From Phycisphaeraceae bacterium (GTDB lineage: Bacteria > Planctomycetota > Phycisphaerae > Phycisphaerales > Phycisphaeraceae), in assembly GCA_028277745.1 (NCBI GenBank), contig JANQFR010000013.1, forward strand, positions 1-64,000: 64,000 nucleotides of DNA, written 5' to 3'. The translations under genes and the position numbers were made by a program. Positions 34,062 to 45,865 of the stretch are shown piece by piece. The first letter of the stretch is position 1. The number at the start of each line of letters is the position of its first letter. The notes beneath the pieces are model-generated. The model did not search any database. It was not told the DNA's origin and saw only the letters and a list, made by a program, of their open reading frames with translations.

Positions 34062-34088
34062 AATATACAAATTATGGCAATTTCGCCA
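34062..34088. promoter_or_regulatory. AT-rich divergent control region with a short palindrome
   Basis: Between the divergent AraC and PhyH genes lie a TATATT box for the AraC gene (minus, 34067-34062) and the palindromic ATGGC-AATTC-GCCAT (34074-34088). The region up to about 34135 is strikingly AT-rich compared with the flanks. The palindrome is a natural candidate site for AraC autoregulation. Confidence 0.45.
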
Positions 34089-34166
34089 TTTATTTTTGAT
34101 TTTATACCGTTATTTTCAGATTTCGAGAGGTCGCATAATCATCATTTCAACCGACGGAACCCCGCC

Positions 34167-35069
34167 ATGACCATCCGCTTCGGACCCCGCGACATCGTGT
34201 ACCCCTCCACCGAGCTCGGCGAGCTCCGCGACAGTTCGCCCCTGCTGGACGACCCCGCGGCGTTGCGCGCGCGCATGGAGGAAGACGGCTACCTGCTCCT
34301 GCGGGGCCTGCTCGACCGCGACGCCGTGCTCAACGCGCGGCAGGCGATCCTCGAGCATATGGACGAGCAGGCGGCCCTCACGCCCGGCCGGCCGGTGCTC
34401 GAAGGCGCCATGCCCCAGGGCGGCAGGACGGTGCCGATGATGGGCCGCAGGGGCGTCACCCATGCGCCCGCCGTCCGCGCGGTGCTCGAAGCCGAGGCGT
34501 TGTTCGATTTCTATCGTGCTTACTTCGACCGCCCGGCCCTGACTTTCGATTACAAGTGGCTCCGCGGCGTGGGCAACGAGGAGTACACCGGGGCCCACTA
34601 CGACGTCGTCTACATGGGCCGCGGCAGCGACCACCTGCACACCTGCTGGGTCCCGCTGGGCGACATCTCCGTCGAGCAGGGGACCCTCGCCATCTGTGTC
34701 GGCTCCCACAACGCCCCGGGCTTCGCCCGGCTCCGCGAGACCTACGGCCGCGTCGACGTCGACCGGGACCGCATCGAGGGATGGTTCTCTCAGGACCCCA
34801 TGGAACTGTCCGAGCGGTACGGCGGGCAGTGGAAGACCGCCGAGTTCCGCGCCGGCGACGTCATCACCTTCGGCATGTACGCCATGCACGCCTCGACCAC
34901 CAACCTTACCGATCGCTTCCGGTTGAGCTGCGACATCCGCTTCCAGCCCGCCGACGAGCCGGTGGACGAACGCTGGGTCGGCGAGAACCCCATCGGCCAC
35001 TACACCTTGCACGAGGACCCCGGCACGATCGTCCGCATGGCCGACGCCCGCGCGGCGTGGGGGGTTTGA
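34167..35069 (+). CDS. phytanoyl-CoA dioxygenase (PhyH) family protein
   Basis: A 300-residue Fe(II)/2-oxoglutarate oxygenase. The metal ligands are His-x-Asp in TGAHYDVVYMG (about residue 147) and the distal His in MYAMHASTTN (about 238), followed by Arg in DRFRLS. The N-terminal EEDGYLLLRGLLDRDAVL is the usual PhyH beginning. ATG 34167 follows CGGAAC. It is only distantly similar to the PhyH protein at 4314-5147. It heads a plus-strand cluster with URO-D-like, GH88-like and SDR genes, next to its probable AraC regulator. Confidence 0.87.
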   Translation: MTIRFGPRDIVYPSTELGELRDSSPLLDDPAALRARMEEDGYLLLRGLLDRDAVLNARQAILEHMDEQAALTPGRPVLEGAMPQGGRTVPMMGRRGVTHAPAVRAVLEAEALFDFYRAYFDRPALTFDYKWLRGVGNEEYTGAHYDVVYMGRGSDHLHTCWVPLGDISVEQGTLAICVGSHNAPGFARLRETYGRVDVDRDRIEGWFSQDPMELSERYGGQWKTAEFRAGDVITFGMYAMHASTTNLTDRFRLSCDIRFQPADEPVDERWVGENPIGHYTLHEDPGTIVRMADARAAWGV

Positions 35070-35220
35070 AAAGCAGGAAATGCAGAAAAACAGGAAAGCA
35101 GGAAATTCGGAAAATGCGTGGATCAGTGATGGGTCGGTGTGAACGGTTTGGTTTAGCGGCGGGGCATGCCCCGCGTTTCTCCATTTCCTGTTTTCCTGTT
35201 TTTTTGCTTTCCTGTTTTTA
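35069..35220. repeat. AG-rich inverted-repeat element
   Basis: A purine-rich left arm (about 35069-35115, built on repeated CAGGAAA) is mirrored by a right arm (about 35181-35220, TTTCCTG repeated). Between them is a 16-bp palindrome, GCGGGGCATGCCCCGC (35159-35174). The whole stretch between the PhyH and URO-D-like genes can fold into one long hairpin. Its composition is unlike that of both neighbours. No open reading frame of note. Confidence 0.6.
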
Positions 35221-35223
35221 ACC

Positions 35224-36327
35224 ATGCCCTTCTCCCACCGACGCAATTTTGAACAGATCATGCGCCGCGAGCCGGCGCAACGGCTGCCGTTCTCTTTGCC
35301 GCTGACCCCGCCGGTCGCTCGGCACGTGCTCGAAAAGCGCCGCGGCGTCCCCTTCGACACCACCTTCCGCGACCTGTACCCCGCCTACCCGGATGAGCCC
35401 GGGCGGTGGGAGCGGGCTTACGCGCAGCTCGGGGTTGAGCTGCCCGATGAGGCGGAAGTGAGCCGTTTCGGGTTCGTTCATCTCAAGCCGCCCCCGGAGA
35501 CGCTCGGCGCGGCGACGCATTTGCGGGAGATGATGCATCCGCTTCAGACCGTCAACGACGTCAGCGAGCTGGAATCGCTGCCCTGGCCCGATGTCGAGGA
35601 CCCGCGCCACTACGCCGCGTTGGGGCGGCGTGTGCGGCAGATCGAAGATGAGGACCGCGTGGCGGTCGGCCAATGCGCCTGTTCGCTGTTCGAGTCGGCG
35701 TGGTACCTGCGCGGCATGGACCAGCTCTTCTTCGACCTGACGGAGGACCATCCGGTCGGCAATTGGCTGCTGGACTACTTCACCCGGCGGACGTGCTGCG
35801 CGGTCCGGGCGTACGGCGAGGCCGGCGTCGACGTCGTGTTCCTCGGCGACGACGTGGCCACGCAGCAGTCGCTGATGATGTCGCCCGGCTTTTGGCGCGA
35901 GCACCTCCGGCCGCGCCTGCAACGCATCATCGACACGGTCCGCGCCCATCAACGCAAGCCCACCCGGATCGCCTATCACTCCGACGGCGCCCTGACCGAC
36001 CTGGTCGACGACCTGATCGAGATGGGGATCGACATCATCAACCCGGTCCAGCCCGAGTGCATGCCCTTCGATCAGACCGTTCAGCGGTTCGGGGACCGCG
36101 TCGCGTTCTGGGGGATGGTGGGCACGCAGACGACGATGCCGTTCGGCTCGCCCGGCGATGTGAGGGGGGTGGTCGAGCGCTGCGCCGACGCGGTGCGTCA
36201 GGGGGCGGCGATGGTAGTGGCGCCGACGCACGTCATCGAGCCGGACGTGCCGTGGGAGAACCTCGTCGCGCTGGTGGACGTCGTGGCGGACATCGATTTG
36301 CGCGCTGGAAACGTCTCGATCGGGTAA
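35224..36327 (+). CDS. uroporphyrinogen decarboxylase-like (URO-D superfamily) protein
   Basis: A 367-residue protein of the URO-D/methyltransferase superfamily. The N-terminus RRNFEQIMRREPAQRLPFSL, the ESAWYLRGMDQLFFDL helix, GVDVVFLGDDVATQQSLMMSP and the late IDIINPVQPECM and GDRVAFWGMVGTQTTMPF segments fit the group of URO-D-like proteins found in sugar or methyl-compound clusters, not true HemE. A HemE role is unlikely given the context. It follows an inverted-repeat element and precedes the GH88-like gene. The reaction is unknown; corrinoid-linked methyl transfer is one family precedent. Confidence 0.82.
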   Translation: MPFSHRRNFEQIMRREPAQRLPFSLPLTPPVARHVLEKRRGVPFDTTFRDLYPAYPDEPGRWERAYAQLGVELPDEAEVSRFGFVHLKPPPETLGAATHLREMMHPLQTVNDVSELESLPWPDVEDPRHYAALGRRVRQIEDEDRVAVGQCACSLFESAWYLRGMDQLFFDLTEDHPVGNWLLDYFTRRTCCAVRAYGEAGVDVVFLGDDVATQQSLMMSPGFWREHLRPRLQRIIDTVRAHQRKPTRIAYHSDGALTDLVDDLIEMGIDIINPVQPECMPFDQTVQRFGDRVAFWGMVGTQTTMPFGSPGDVRGVVERCADAVRQGAAMVVAPTHVIEPDVPWENLVALVDVVADIDLRAGNVSIG

Positions 36328-36375
36328 CGGCTATGTCGCCGGGCGTGAACCCGGGCCGCGGGGAGCCGGGTTAGC

Positions 36376-37791
36376 ATGTCGTGCATGATGAAGATCGACC
36401 CCACCCTCACCGCCAAGGCCCTGCTGCCTCAGTTGGAGCGGGTCTTCACGCTCGCCGCCGCCAAGTCGCGCAGCATCGACCGGACCTGGGACACCGCCCA
36501 AGGCACGCCTGTCTTCACCGTCGAGGGAAGGTACGCCACCCGCGGGTGGACCGAGTGGACCCAGGGCTTCGTGTACGGCAACCTCATCCTCGCCGGCGAT
36601 GCGCTCGACGACGACAAGCTCCTCAAGCTCGGTCGACGCCGAACCGTCGACCACATGCTCCCGCACGTCACCCACACCGGCGTGCACGACCACGGGTTCA
36701 ACAACCTCTCCACCTACGGCAACCTCCTGCGCCTGCTCAACGAGAAGCGCCTGCCCTACGACGGCTGGGAGGAGGTCGTTTACCGCAACGCCATCGCCGC
36801 CTCCGGCGCCGTCCAGGCCGCCCGGTGGTCGGGCACGGCGCCCGTGCCCGACTCGCCCCTCACCGCCAACAGCCCCGCGCTGGGCTACATCTACTCCTTC
36901 AACGGGCCCCACTCGCTGTTCATCGACACGATGCGCACCACCCGCATCCTCGGCGTCGCCTGGCAACTCGGCCACGTCCTCATGCACGAGGGCGACCGGG
37001 CCGCCAACCTCCTCAAACGCTCGGTCCTCCACGGCCTGACCACCAACCACTACATCGTTTTCCACGGCCGGTCCGGCCACACCTACGACGTGCGCGGCCG
37101 CACCGCCCATGAGGGCGTGTTCAACCGCAACGACGGCGCCTTCCGCTGCCGGTCCACCCAGCAGGGCTACTCCCCGTTCTCCACCTGGACCCGCGGCCTC
37201 GCGTGGGCCATGCTCGGGTACGCCGAGGAGCTTGAGTTCTTCCGCACGATCGACGCCGCCGCGTTCAAGGCCGCCTGCGGCCTGACCAAGTCGAAGGTGA
37301 TCAAGGTTTACGAGCAGGCCGCCAAGGCCACCTGCGACCATTACATGAATGATTGCGCGGCGCTCGACGGCATCGTCTACTGGGACGACGGCGCCCCCGG
37401 CCTCGCCCAGATGCCCGGCTGGCGCGATCAGCCCGCCAACCCATTCAACGCCCACGAGCCGGTCGACAGCTCCGCCTCCGCCATCGCCGCCCAGGGCCTG
37501 ATCCGCCTCGGCCGCTACCTGGGCGCCAAGGCCGGCAAGCGGTATCTGCAGGCGGGCTTCACCGTCGCCAGGGCGTTGTTCGACGAGCCTTATCTTTCCA
37601 CGAAAAAGGCGCATCAGGGGCTGCTGCTGCACAGCGTGTACCACTGGCCCAACGGGTGGGACCACGTGCCTCAAGGCATGTCGATCCCCTGCGGCGAGTC
37701 GAGCATGTGGGGTGACTACCACCTGCTGGAGCTGGCCAACCTCATCAAGCGTCTCGGCGAAGGCGGCAAGTACCCGACGTTTTTCCTATGA
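36376..37791 (+). CDS. GH88/GH105-like unsaturated glucuronyl hydrolase
   Basis: A 471-residue (alpha/alpha)6-barrel enzyme resembling unsaturated glucuronyl hydrolases, which hydrate and release the unsaturated uronic sugar made by polysaccharide lyases. Supporting segments are TRGWTEWTQGFVYGNL, the HDHGFNNLSTYG region, STWTRGLAWAMLGYAEE and DSSASAIAAQGLIRLGRY. No signal peptide, so it would act on imported oligosaccharides. ATG 36376 is the first of three close ATGs (36376, 36385, 36388). No lyase or transporter gene is in the cluster, so the polysaccharide is unknown. Confidence 0.82.
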   Translation: MSCMMKIDPTLTAKALLPQLERVFTLAAAKSRSIDRTWDTAQGTPVFTVEGRYATRGWTEWTQGFVYGNLILAGDALDDDKLLKLGRRRTVDHMLPHVTHTGVHDHGFNNLSTYGNLLRLLNEKRLPYDGWEEVVYRNAIAASGAVQAARWSGTAPVPDSPLTANSPALGYIYSFNGPHSLFIDTMRTTRILGVAWQLGHVLMHEGDRAANLLKRSVLHGLTTNHYIVFHGRSGHTYDVRGRTAHEGVFNRNDGAFRCRSTQQGYSPFSTWTRGLAWAMLGYAEELEFFRTIDAAAFKAACGLTKSKVIKVYEQAAKATCDHYMNDCAALDGIVYWDDGAPGLAQMPGWRDQPANPFNAHEPVDSSASAIAAQGLIRLGRYLGAKAGKRYLQAGFTVARALFDEPYLSTKKAHQGLLLHSVYHWPNGWDHVPQGMSIPCGESSMWGDYHLLELANLIKRLGEGGKYPTFFL

Positions 37792-37798
37792 ACCATGA

Positions 37799-37896
37799 AA
37801 CCGCAGATGAACGCAGATGCACGCGGATTGGGGAGCGGGCCGACCGCCAATGGTCCTGTCTTGATTCATCGGCGTTGATCCGCGTTTATCTGCGGT
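37799..37896. repeat. MITE-like inverted-repeat element with CGCAGAT motifs
   Basis: The left end begins AACCGCAGATGAACGCAGAT and the right end, read in reverse complement, begins AACCGCAGATAAACGCGGAT. The arms are about 30 bases each and imperfect, around a non-coding centre of about 40 bases. This motif type is known as a dispersed intergenic repeat in many bacterial genomes. It separates the GH88-like gene from the SDR gene. Confidence 0.7.
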
Positions 37897-37939
37897 TCCC
37901 ATTTCGTCTTCCCCTCGGCGGTTTCATTCAGGAGTCCAT

Positions 37940-38737
37940 ATGACAACCCCTGTTTCCATCGTGACCGGCGGCAGCCGCGGCATCGGCCGGGCGATCGCGG
38001 TCGAGCTCGGGCGGCTGGGCTACCGCGTCGTCATTAACTACAACGCCAACGCCGCCGCCGCCGACGAGGCCGCCGCCCTCGTCAAGGACGCCGGCGGCGA
38101 CGCGATCACGGTCCAGGCCGACGTCGCCCGCACCGACGACCACGCCCGGCTCCTCGACGCCGCCGTCTCCCGCTTCGGCCCGGTGACCCTGCTGGTCAAC
38201 AACGCCGGCGTCGCCCCCAAGGTGCGCGCCGATGTCCTGACCATGCCCGAGGCGTCTTACGACTTCGTGATGGACACCAATCTCAAGGGGCCGTTCCTGC
38301 TGACCCAGCGCGTGGCGAACCACATGGTTGAGGCAGGGGCCAGTGAAAGCGGAGTGGCCCCTGGCCACTCCATCCGGGCCATCATCAACATCAGCTCGAT
38401 CTCCGCGTACACCGCCCACGTCAACCGCGGCGAGTACTCGCTCTCCAAGGCGGGGATGGCCATGATGACCCAGGTCTTCGCGGCGCGGCTGGCCGAGGAG
38501 GGCATCGGCGTCTACGAGATCCGCCCCGGCGTCATCGCGACCGACATGACCGGGCCCGTGAAAGAGAAGTACGACAAGCTGATCCTCGAGGACGAGCGCG
38601 GCATCACCCCGATCCGCCGCTGGGGCCGGCCCGAGGACGTGGCCCAGGCCGTCGCCGCCATCGCCGAGGGCCGCTTCCCCTTCTCCACCGGCGAGGTCTT
38701 CAACGTCGACGGCGGGTTCCATATGAAGACGCTGTAA
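37940..38737 (+). CDS. short-chain dehydrogenase/reductase (FabG-like)
   Basis: A 265-residue classical SDR with [17 protein letters not shown] (nucleotide loop), NNAGVAP, the NISSISA Ser, and YSLSKAGM (catalytic Tyr-x-x-x-Lys). The C-terminal [12 protein letters not shown] is typical of 3-oxoacyl-ACP reductase-like sugar or polyol dehydrogenases. An AGGAG site precedes ATG 37940. A 10-residue insertion near residue 135 ([10 protein letters not shown]) is unusual for the family. As part of the uronate-like cluster it may reduce or oxidise a sugar acid. No terminator is evident before the convergent KAP gene. Confidence 0.88.
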   Translation: MTTPVSIVTGGSRGIGRAIAVELGRLGYRVVINYNANAAAADEAAALVKDAGGDAITVQADVARTDDHARLLDAAVSRFGPVTLLVNNAGVAPKVRADVLTMPEASYDFVMDTNLKGPFLLTQRVANHMVEAGASESGVAPGHSIRAIINISSISAYTAHVNRGEYSLSKAGMAMMTQVFAARLAEEGIGVYEIRPGVIATDMTGPVKEKYDKLILEDERGITPIRRWGRPEDVAQAVAAIAEGRFPFSTGEVFNVDGGFHMKTL

Positions 38738-38751
38738 AACCTGCGCGGTGT

Positions 38752-41124
<2,373 letters not shown>

Positions 41125-41194
41125 CGATAAGCCGCCATCCTACCCCGCGCCTCTCCCTCCGGCCACCAACCCACGTTTCCAGTAACATCCGGGG

Positions 41195-42283
41195 ATGCCC
41201 ATGCCTTCTCATCTCGCCGATCGGATCAAGAAGCTCCGCAAGCGGCTCGACGCCGATGCATTGCTCGTGACCAACCCCGTCGACATCCGCTACCTCACCG
41301 GGTTCGTGGGCGACGACTCGTGGCTGCTCGTGCCGGGGCGGGGGCGGGTGGTGGTGCTGAGCGATTCGCGGTTCGAGGAGCAGATCGAACGCGAGGCGCC
41401 GCACGTGCGCGTGGTGATGCGCAAGAAGGAGGGGCTGGCCGCGACACTGGGGAAGCTGATCGCGAAGAAACCGGTGGGGACGCTGGCGCTGCAGGCGGCC
41501 CACGTGTCGCTGGCGACGCGCAAGGCCTTGGGCAAGGCGCTCAAGGGCGTGAAGCTGGCCGCGTGGGACGACGGGCTGGTCATGCAGCGGGCGGTGAAGG
41601 ACGACGGCGAGGTGCGGGCGATCCACAAGGCGTTGGCGATCCAGCAGCGGGCGTACCGGGAGATGCTGGGGTTCATCAAGCCGGGGATGAGCGAGTTCGA
41701 GGCGACGGCGTTCCTGGAGTACCGGATGCGGTCTTTGGGGGCGGACGGGACGAGCTTCCCGTCGATCGTGGCCGCCGACGCCAACGCGGCGTTGCCCCAT
41801 GCGATCCCGGGCAAGAGCCGGATCAAGGCGGGGGGGATCCTGCTGGTGGACTGGGGCGCGAAGTTCAACGGGTACTGCAGCGACCTGACGCGGGTGATCG
41901 GGATCGGCCGGATGAAGCCGAGGCTGCGTGAGATTTACGAGGTCTGCCTCGACGCCCAGCTCGCCGCGATCGACATGATCGGCCCGGGGGTGAGCCTCCG
42001 GGCGGTGGACGCCGCGGCCCGGAGCGTGATCGAGAGGGCCGGGTACGGCGAGCGGTTTGGCCACGGCCTGGGGCACGGGATCGGGCTGGACATCCACGAG
42101 CAGCCGGTGCTGTCGCCGCGGTCCAAGGGCGTGCTGGAGCCGGGGCACGTGGTGACGGTCGAGCCGGGGATTTACCTGCCGGGGCTGGGCGGGGTGCGGA
42201 TCGAGGACGACGTGCTGGTGACCGCCCGGGGCCGCCGGGTGCTCAGCGATTTGCCCAAGTCTCTTGAATCGGCGATGCTATAA
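41195..42283 (+). CDS. pepQ: M24-family Xaa-Pro peptidase
   Basis: A 362-residue creatinase-fold peptidase that removes or splits residues before proline. It has the N-terminal DALLVTNPVDIRYLTGFVGDD domain and the metal ligands of M24: Asp in LLVDWGAKFNGYCSDLTR, His in HGLGHGIGLDIHE, and the two Glu of VEPGIYLPGLGGVRIEDD. It lies upstream of accB-accC, an order also seen in other bacteria, though usually with efp in between, which is missing here. TAACAT ends 6 bases before the ATG and there is no Shine-Dalgarno, suggesting a leaderless start. ATG 41201 is an alternative. Confidence 0.92.
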   Translation: MPMPSHLADRIKKLRKRLDADALLVTNPVDIRYLTGFVGDDSWLLVPGRGRVVVLSDSRFEEQIEREAPHVRVVMRKKEGLAATLGKLIAKKPVGTLALQAAHVSLATRKALGKALKGVKLAAWDDGLVMQRAVKDDGEVRAIHKALAIQQRAYREMLGFIKPGMSEFEATAFLEYRMRSLGADGTSFPSIVAADANAALPHAIPGKSRIKAGGILLVDWGAKFNGYCSDLTRVIGIGRMKPRLREIYEVCLDAQLAAIDMIGPGVSLRAVDAAARSVIERAGYGERFGHGLGHGIGLDIHEQPVLSPRSKGVLEPGHVVTVEPGIYLPGLGGVRIEDDVLVTARGRRVLSDLPKSLESAML

Positions 42284-42385
42284 GACTTGAGCCGTCGGTT
42301 GTAGCGGTTAGCCCTATCGTGGCCAACACCTTACAACTGGCGGCTCTTGAGCTATCAGCTCCAGGCCCATTGCTTAAAGGCTCTG

Positions 42386-42877
42386 ATGATGCAAGACCTG
42401 AAAACCCTCAAACAGCTGGTCCGGCTGATGGTCGACAACGACCTGACGGAGCTGGACCTGGAAGGCGACGGCGAGAAGGTTCGGCTCCGTCGCAAGAACG
42501 GCGGCCCGGACGTGCAGTACGTGCCCGCGGCGGCTCCGGCCCCAGTCGTGTCGGCGCCCGCCCCGGCCCCCGCGGTCGCGGCGACAGCGGCGGCGCCGGC
42601 GGACGGAGCGTCGGCCCCGCCGGATGAAGACGAGGGGCTGGTCCCCATCAAGTGCCCGATGGTGGGCACGTTCTACACCGCCCCCAGCCCCGAGGCCGAG
42701 GCGTTCGTGAAGGTGGGCGACAGCATCACCGCCGAGTCGGTCGTGTGCATCGTGGAGGCGATGAAGGTCTTCAACGAGATCAAGGCCGAGGCGTCGGGCG
42801 TGATCGCGAAGATCCTGGTGGAGAACGGCCAGGCCGTGGAGTTCGACCAGCCCCTGTTCATGATCAAGCCGTCCTGA
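42386..42877 (+). CDS. accB: acetyl-CoA carboxylase biotin carboxyl carrier protein
   Basis: A 163-residue BCCP. The N-terminal part ([25 protein letters not shown]) is the standard AccB start, then a flexible Pro/Ala linker, then the biotinyl domain with [18 protein letters not shown] and the biotin Lys in [13 protein letters not shown] 42386 is supported by AAAGG just upstream; the frame is open earlier without meaning. It is followed by accC after 37 bases and carries CO2 from the carboxylase to the transferase in fatty-acid synthesis. Confidence 0.95.
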   Translation: MMQDLKTLKQLVRLMVDNDLTELDLEGDGEKVRLRRKNGGPDVQYVPAAAPAPVVSAPAPAPAVAATAAAPADGASAPPDEDEGLVPIKCPMVGTFYTAPSPEAEAFVKVGDSITAESVVCIVEAMKVFNEIKAEASGVIAKILVENGQAVEFDQPLFMIKPS

Positions 42878-42914
42878 GGGAAAACCGCGGCCGCCCCGCA
42901 GCCGTTGAGAACGC

Positions 42915-44258
42915 ATGTTCAAACGCATCCTCATTGCCAACCGTGGCGAGATCGCCGTCCGGATCATCCGCGCCGCCCGCGAGCTGGGGGTGCAGACGGT
43001 TGCGGTTTACTCGACGGCCGACGCCGAGTCCAAGCACCGCCGGATCGCGGACGAGTCGATCTGCATCGGCCCGCCCGCCGCCGCGGAGAGCTACCTCAAC
43101 ATCCCCCGCATCATCAGCGCGGCCGAGGTCGCCAACGTCGACGCGATCCATCCCGGCTACGGCTTCCTCGCCGAGAACGCCCATTTCGCCGAGGTCTGCC
43201 GCTCGTGCAACATCGAGTTCATCGGCCCGTCGGTCGAGTCGATGCGGCTGCTGGGCGACAAGGTCGCGTGCAAGCAGTTGGCGATCAAGCACAAGGTGCC
43301 GACCAGCCCCGGCAGCAAGGGCAAGATCGACGACGAGAAGCAGGCGTTGAAGGTAGCGCGGGAGATCGGCTACCCCGTGATGATCAAGGCCGCCGCTGGC
43401 GGGGGCGGCCGGGGGATGCGGGTGGCCAACAACGACATGGCCCTGCGCTCCGGCATCAAGGCCGCGATGCAGGAGGCCGAGGCCGCCTTCGGCGACGCCA
43501 CCGTCTACGTCGAGAAGTTCATCGACCAGGCCCGCCACGTCGAGGTCCAGGTCCTCGGCGACCAGCACGGCAGCGTCGTGCATCTCTTCGAACGCGACTG
43601 CACCATGCAGCGCCGCAAGCAGAAACTCATCGAAGAAGCGCCCTGCCCCGTGATCACCCGCGAGCAGCGCACCAAGATCTGCGGCGCCGCCGTCCGACTC
43701 TGCAAGGCCGCCGGCTACTACTCGGCCGGCACCGTCGAGTTTCTCATGGACCGCGACAAGCAGTTCTACCTCATGGAGGTCAACACCCGCGTCCAGGTCG
43801 AGCACCCGGTCACCGAGATGATCACCGGCATCGACATCGTCAAGCAGCAGATCCTCGTCGCCGCCGGCGAGAAGCTGCCCTTCGCCCAGAAGGACGTCAA
43901 GATGAACGGCCACGCCATCGAGGCCCGGATCAACGCCGAGGACCCCGAACGCGACTTCGCCCCCTGCGCCGGGCCGGTCCGCGAGTTCTTCCCCCCCGGC
44001 GGGTTCGGCGTCCGGCTCGACACCCACTGCCACTCCGGCTACACCGTGCCCCCCAATTACGACTCCATGATCGCCAAGCTGATCGTTCACCGCGCCAACC
44101 GCGAAGAAGCGATCCAGACCCTCCACCAGGCCCTCCGCGAGTTCCGCGTCTCCCCGACCAAGACCACCATCCCGCTGCACGAACGGCTGATGCTCAACGG
44201 CAACTTCGTGCGCAGCGAGATCGACATCAATTTTGTCGAGCGCCTGCTCAGCGGGTAA
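42915..44258 (+). CDS. accC: biotin carboxylase
   Basis: A 447-residue AccC, the ATP-grasp subunit that carboxylates biotin on AccB. It begins [22 protein letters not shown], has [15 protein letters not shown], the glycine loop [12 protein letters not shown], the metal and substrate residues of [18 protein letters not shown], and [13 protein letters not shown]. Length is standard and there is no fused carboxyltransferase, so it is the discrete bacterial form. Third gene of the pepQ-accB-accC run; convergent to the MFS gene, with 12 bases between. Confidence 0.97.
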   Translation: MFKRILIANRGEIAVRIIRAARELGVQTVAVYSTADAESKHRRIADESICIGPPAAAESYLNIPRIISAAEVANVDAIHPGYGFLAENAHFAEVCRSCNIEFIGPSVESMRLLGDKVACKQLAIKHKVPTSPGSKGKIDDEKQALKVAREIGYPVMIKAAAGGGGRGMRVANNDMALRSGIKAAMQEAEAAFGDATVYVEKFIDQARHVEVQVLGDQHGSVVHLFERDCTMQRRKQKLIEEAPCPVITREQRTKICGAAVRLCKAAGYYSAGTVEFLMDRDKQFYLMEVNTRVQVEHPVTEMITGIDIVKQQILVAAGEKLPFAQKDVKMNGHAIEARINAEDPERDFAPCAGPVREFFPPGGFGVRLDTHCHSGYTVPPNYDSMIAKLIVHRANREEAIQTLHQALREFRVSPTKTTIPLHERLMLNGNFVRSEIDINFVERLLSG

Positions 44259-44270
44259 ACCCCGGCCTGA

Positions 44271-45800
44271 TCACACATCCTTACCATCCGCTTCCGCCAG
44301 CTTCCGGTTGTTGATCAGCAACATCAACACCAGCCCGATGGCGGCGAGCGCCAGCGGCGCCAGGTATGCGCGGTGAAAGCCGTAGGTGAACGCCTGCTCC
44401 ATCGCGCCGGCGATCTTCTCGGCCTGGTCGGGCGTGAACCTGCGGAGGATCGCCTGGCTGGATTCGGATTGCGGGGACGCGCCGTTGAGGGCCCGCTGGT
44501 CGGCTTGAGAAACGTGGACGCCGAGCGTTTCCAGGACCTCGCGGAGTCGGGCGGCGCTGGCGGCGGCCAGGACCGCGGTCGAGCACGCCACGCCGATCGC
44601 GCCGAAACCCAGGTGCGACATGAACGAGAGCCCCCCCGCCAGGCCGGTGTTCTTTTCATCGGTGACGGCCACGGCGGCGGTGCTCGCCAGAGGGACAGCC
44701 CCGCCGGCGCCGATCGCCATCACCACCATCATCAGCACCAGGCTCGGATATCCCGCCTCCTTCGACACCATCCACACCGCTAGGCAGCCCAGCACCGTCA
44801 AGCCGTAGCCGACCACCAGCGGCCACTTCGCGCCGAACCGGTCGTAGACCCGCCCGCCCAGCACCGCCGTGGTCGCCAGGCCAAACATCATGGGCAACAT
44901 GCCGAGGGTTGACCACAGTTCAGACCAACCCAAAACCTTGTTGAGGTATTGGGGCCCGTACAGAAAGAGCACGAAAAACGAGGGCACCATCAGCCCGTTG
45001 GCCAGCAGCGCGATCATGAACTGCCCGTTGCGCAGCATCCCAGACGGCATCATCGGCTCGGCGACGAACTTCTCGATCAATGGGAACACCGCCGCCAGGG
45101 CCGCGGCCAGGATCAACAGACCGATGACCCCCCACGAACCCCAACCCCAATCGCTGCCGACGTCCATCGCGTACATCAGGGCCAGGACCGCGACCGACAG
45201 GGCGATCATGCCGCCGTAGTCGATCCGTTCGCGCCGGCGGTCCGTGTCCTTGTCGATCAGCGCCAGCGCGACGAACACCGCGATCACCGCCAGGACCACG
45301 TTAAAGACAAAAAACCAGCGCCAGTCCCCAAACGCCCCCAGCACCCCGGCGATGATCGGGCCGATGATGTTGCCCAGCGTGACGAAGCCCATCACCAGGC
45401 CCATCGTTGTGCCACGCTGGGCGGGCGACACCGACGCCTGGGGGATGGCGATCACGCCCGGCCACATCATCGCCGCGGAGACCCCCTGCACCGCACGCGC
45501 CGCGATCAGCAGCGTGATCGTCGGCGCCAGGACGCACGCCGCTGAGGATGCAATGAAGACAGACAGGCCCGCCAGCAACATCCGGCGCCGCCCCAGCATG
45601 TCCGCCAGGCGGCCGTTGCTGACCAGCGTCATCGCGAACATCAGGGCGTAAATGTTGAAGACCCACTGGGTGGTCGAGATGTCGACGTTGAAGTCGTTCT
45701 CGATCGCCGTCACGAGCATCACGGCGCCGATGAAGTCGGTGCCGACCGCCAGGGCGGGCAGGGCCACGCTGAACACGGCTTTGGCGACACGACGCTCCAC
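44271..45800 (-). CDS. MFS transporter, DHA2 (14-helix) type
   Basis: A 509-residue transporter with about 14 hydrophobic helices, as in EmrB/QacA drug:proton antiporters. Signature segments are the motif A-like GRLADMLGRRRMLLAGL, the RAVQGVSAAMMWPGVIAI region and motif C-like GNIIGPIIAGVLGAFGDWRWFF. A hydrophilic loop of about 50 residues precedes the last helix. It is the last gene of the M48-dapF-GH2-MFS run, starting 65 bases after the GH2 stop; whether it exports a drug or moves a sugar product is open. Confidence 0.88.
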   Translation of the reverse strand: MERRVAKAVFSVALPALAVGTDFIGAVMLVTAIENDFNVDISTTQWVFNIYALMFAMTLVSNGRLADMLGRRRMLLAGLSVFIASSAACVLAPTITLLIAARAVQGVSAAMMWPGVIAIPQASVSPAQRGTTMGLVMGFVTLGNIIGPIIAGVLGAFGDWRWFFVFNVVLAVIAVFVALALIDKDTDRRRERIDYGGMIALSVAVLALMYAMDVGSDWGWGSWGVIGLLILAAALAAVFPLIEKFVAEPMMPSGMLRNGQFMIALLANGLMVPSFFVLFLYGPQYLNKVLGWSELWSTLGMLPMMFGLATTAVLGGRVYDRFGAKWPLVVGYGLTVLGCLAVWMVSKEAGYPSLVLMMVVMAIGAGGAVPLASTAAVAVTDEKNTGLAGGLSFMSHLGFGAIGVACSTAVLAAASAARLREVLETLGVHVSQADQRALNGASPQSESSQAILRRFTPDQAEKIAGAMEQAFTYGFHRAYLAPLALAAIGLVLMLLINNRKLAEADGKDV

Positions 45801-45865
45801 CGCCCTATGGTACCCCGTTCTAAAATGCCGAGCCCGGGGCGACCCGGCGGACGCTCGCCGCCCGG

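Noticed and set aside
35224-36327. The URO-D-like gene considered as hemE
   Set aside because: Its sequence type and sugar-cluster context fit the URO-D superfamily methyltransferase-like group better than uroporphyrinogen decarboxylase.
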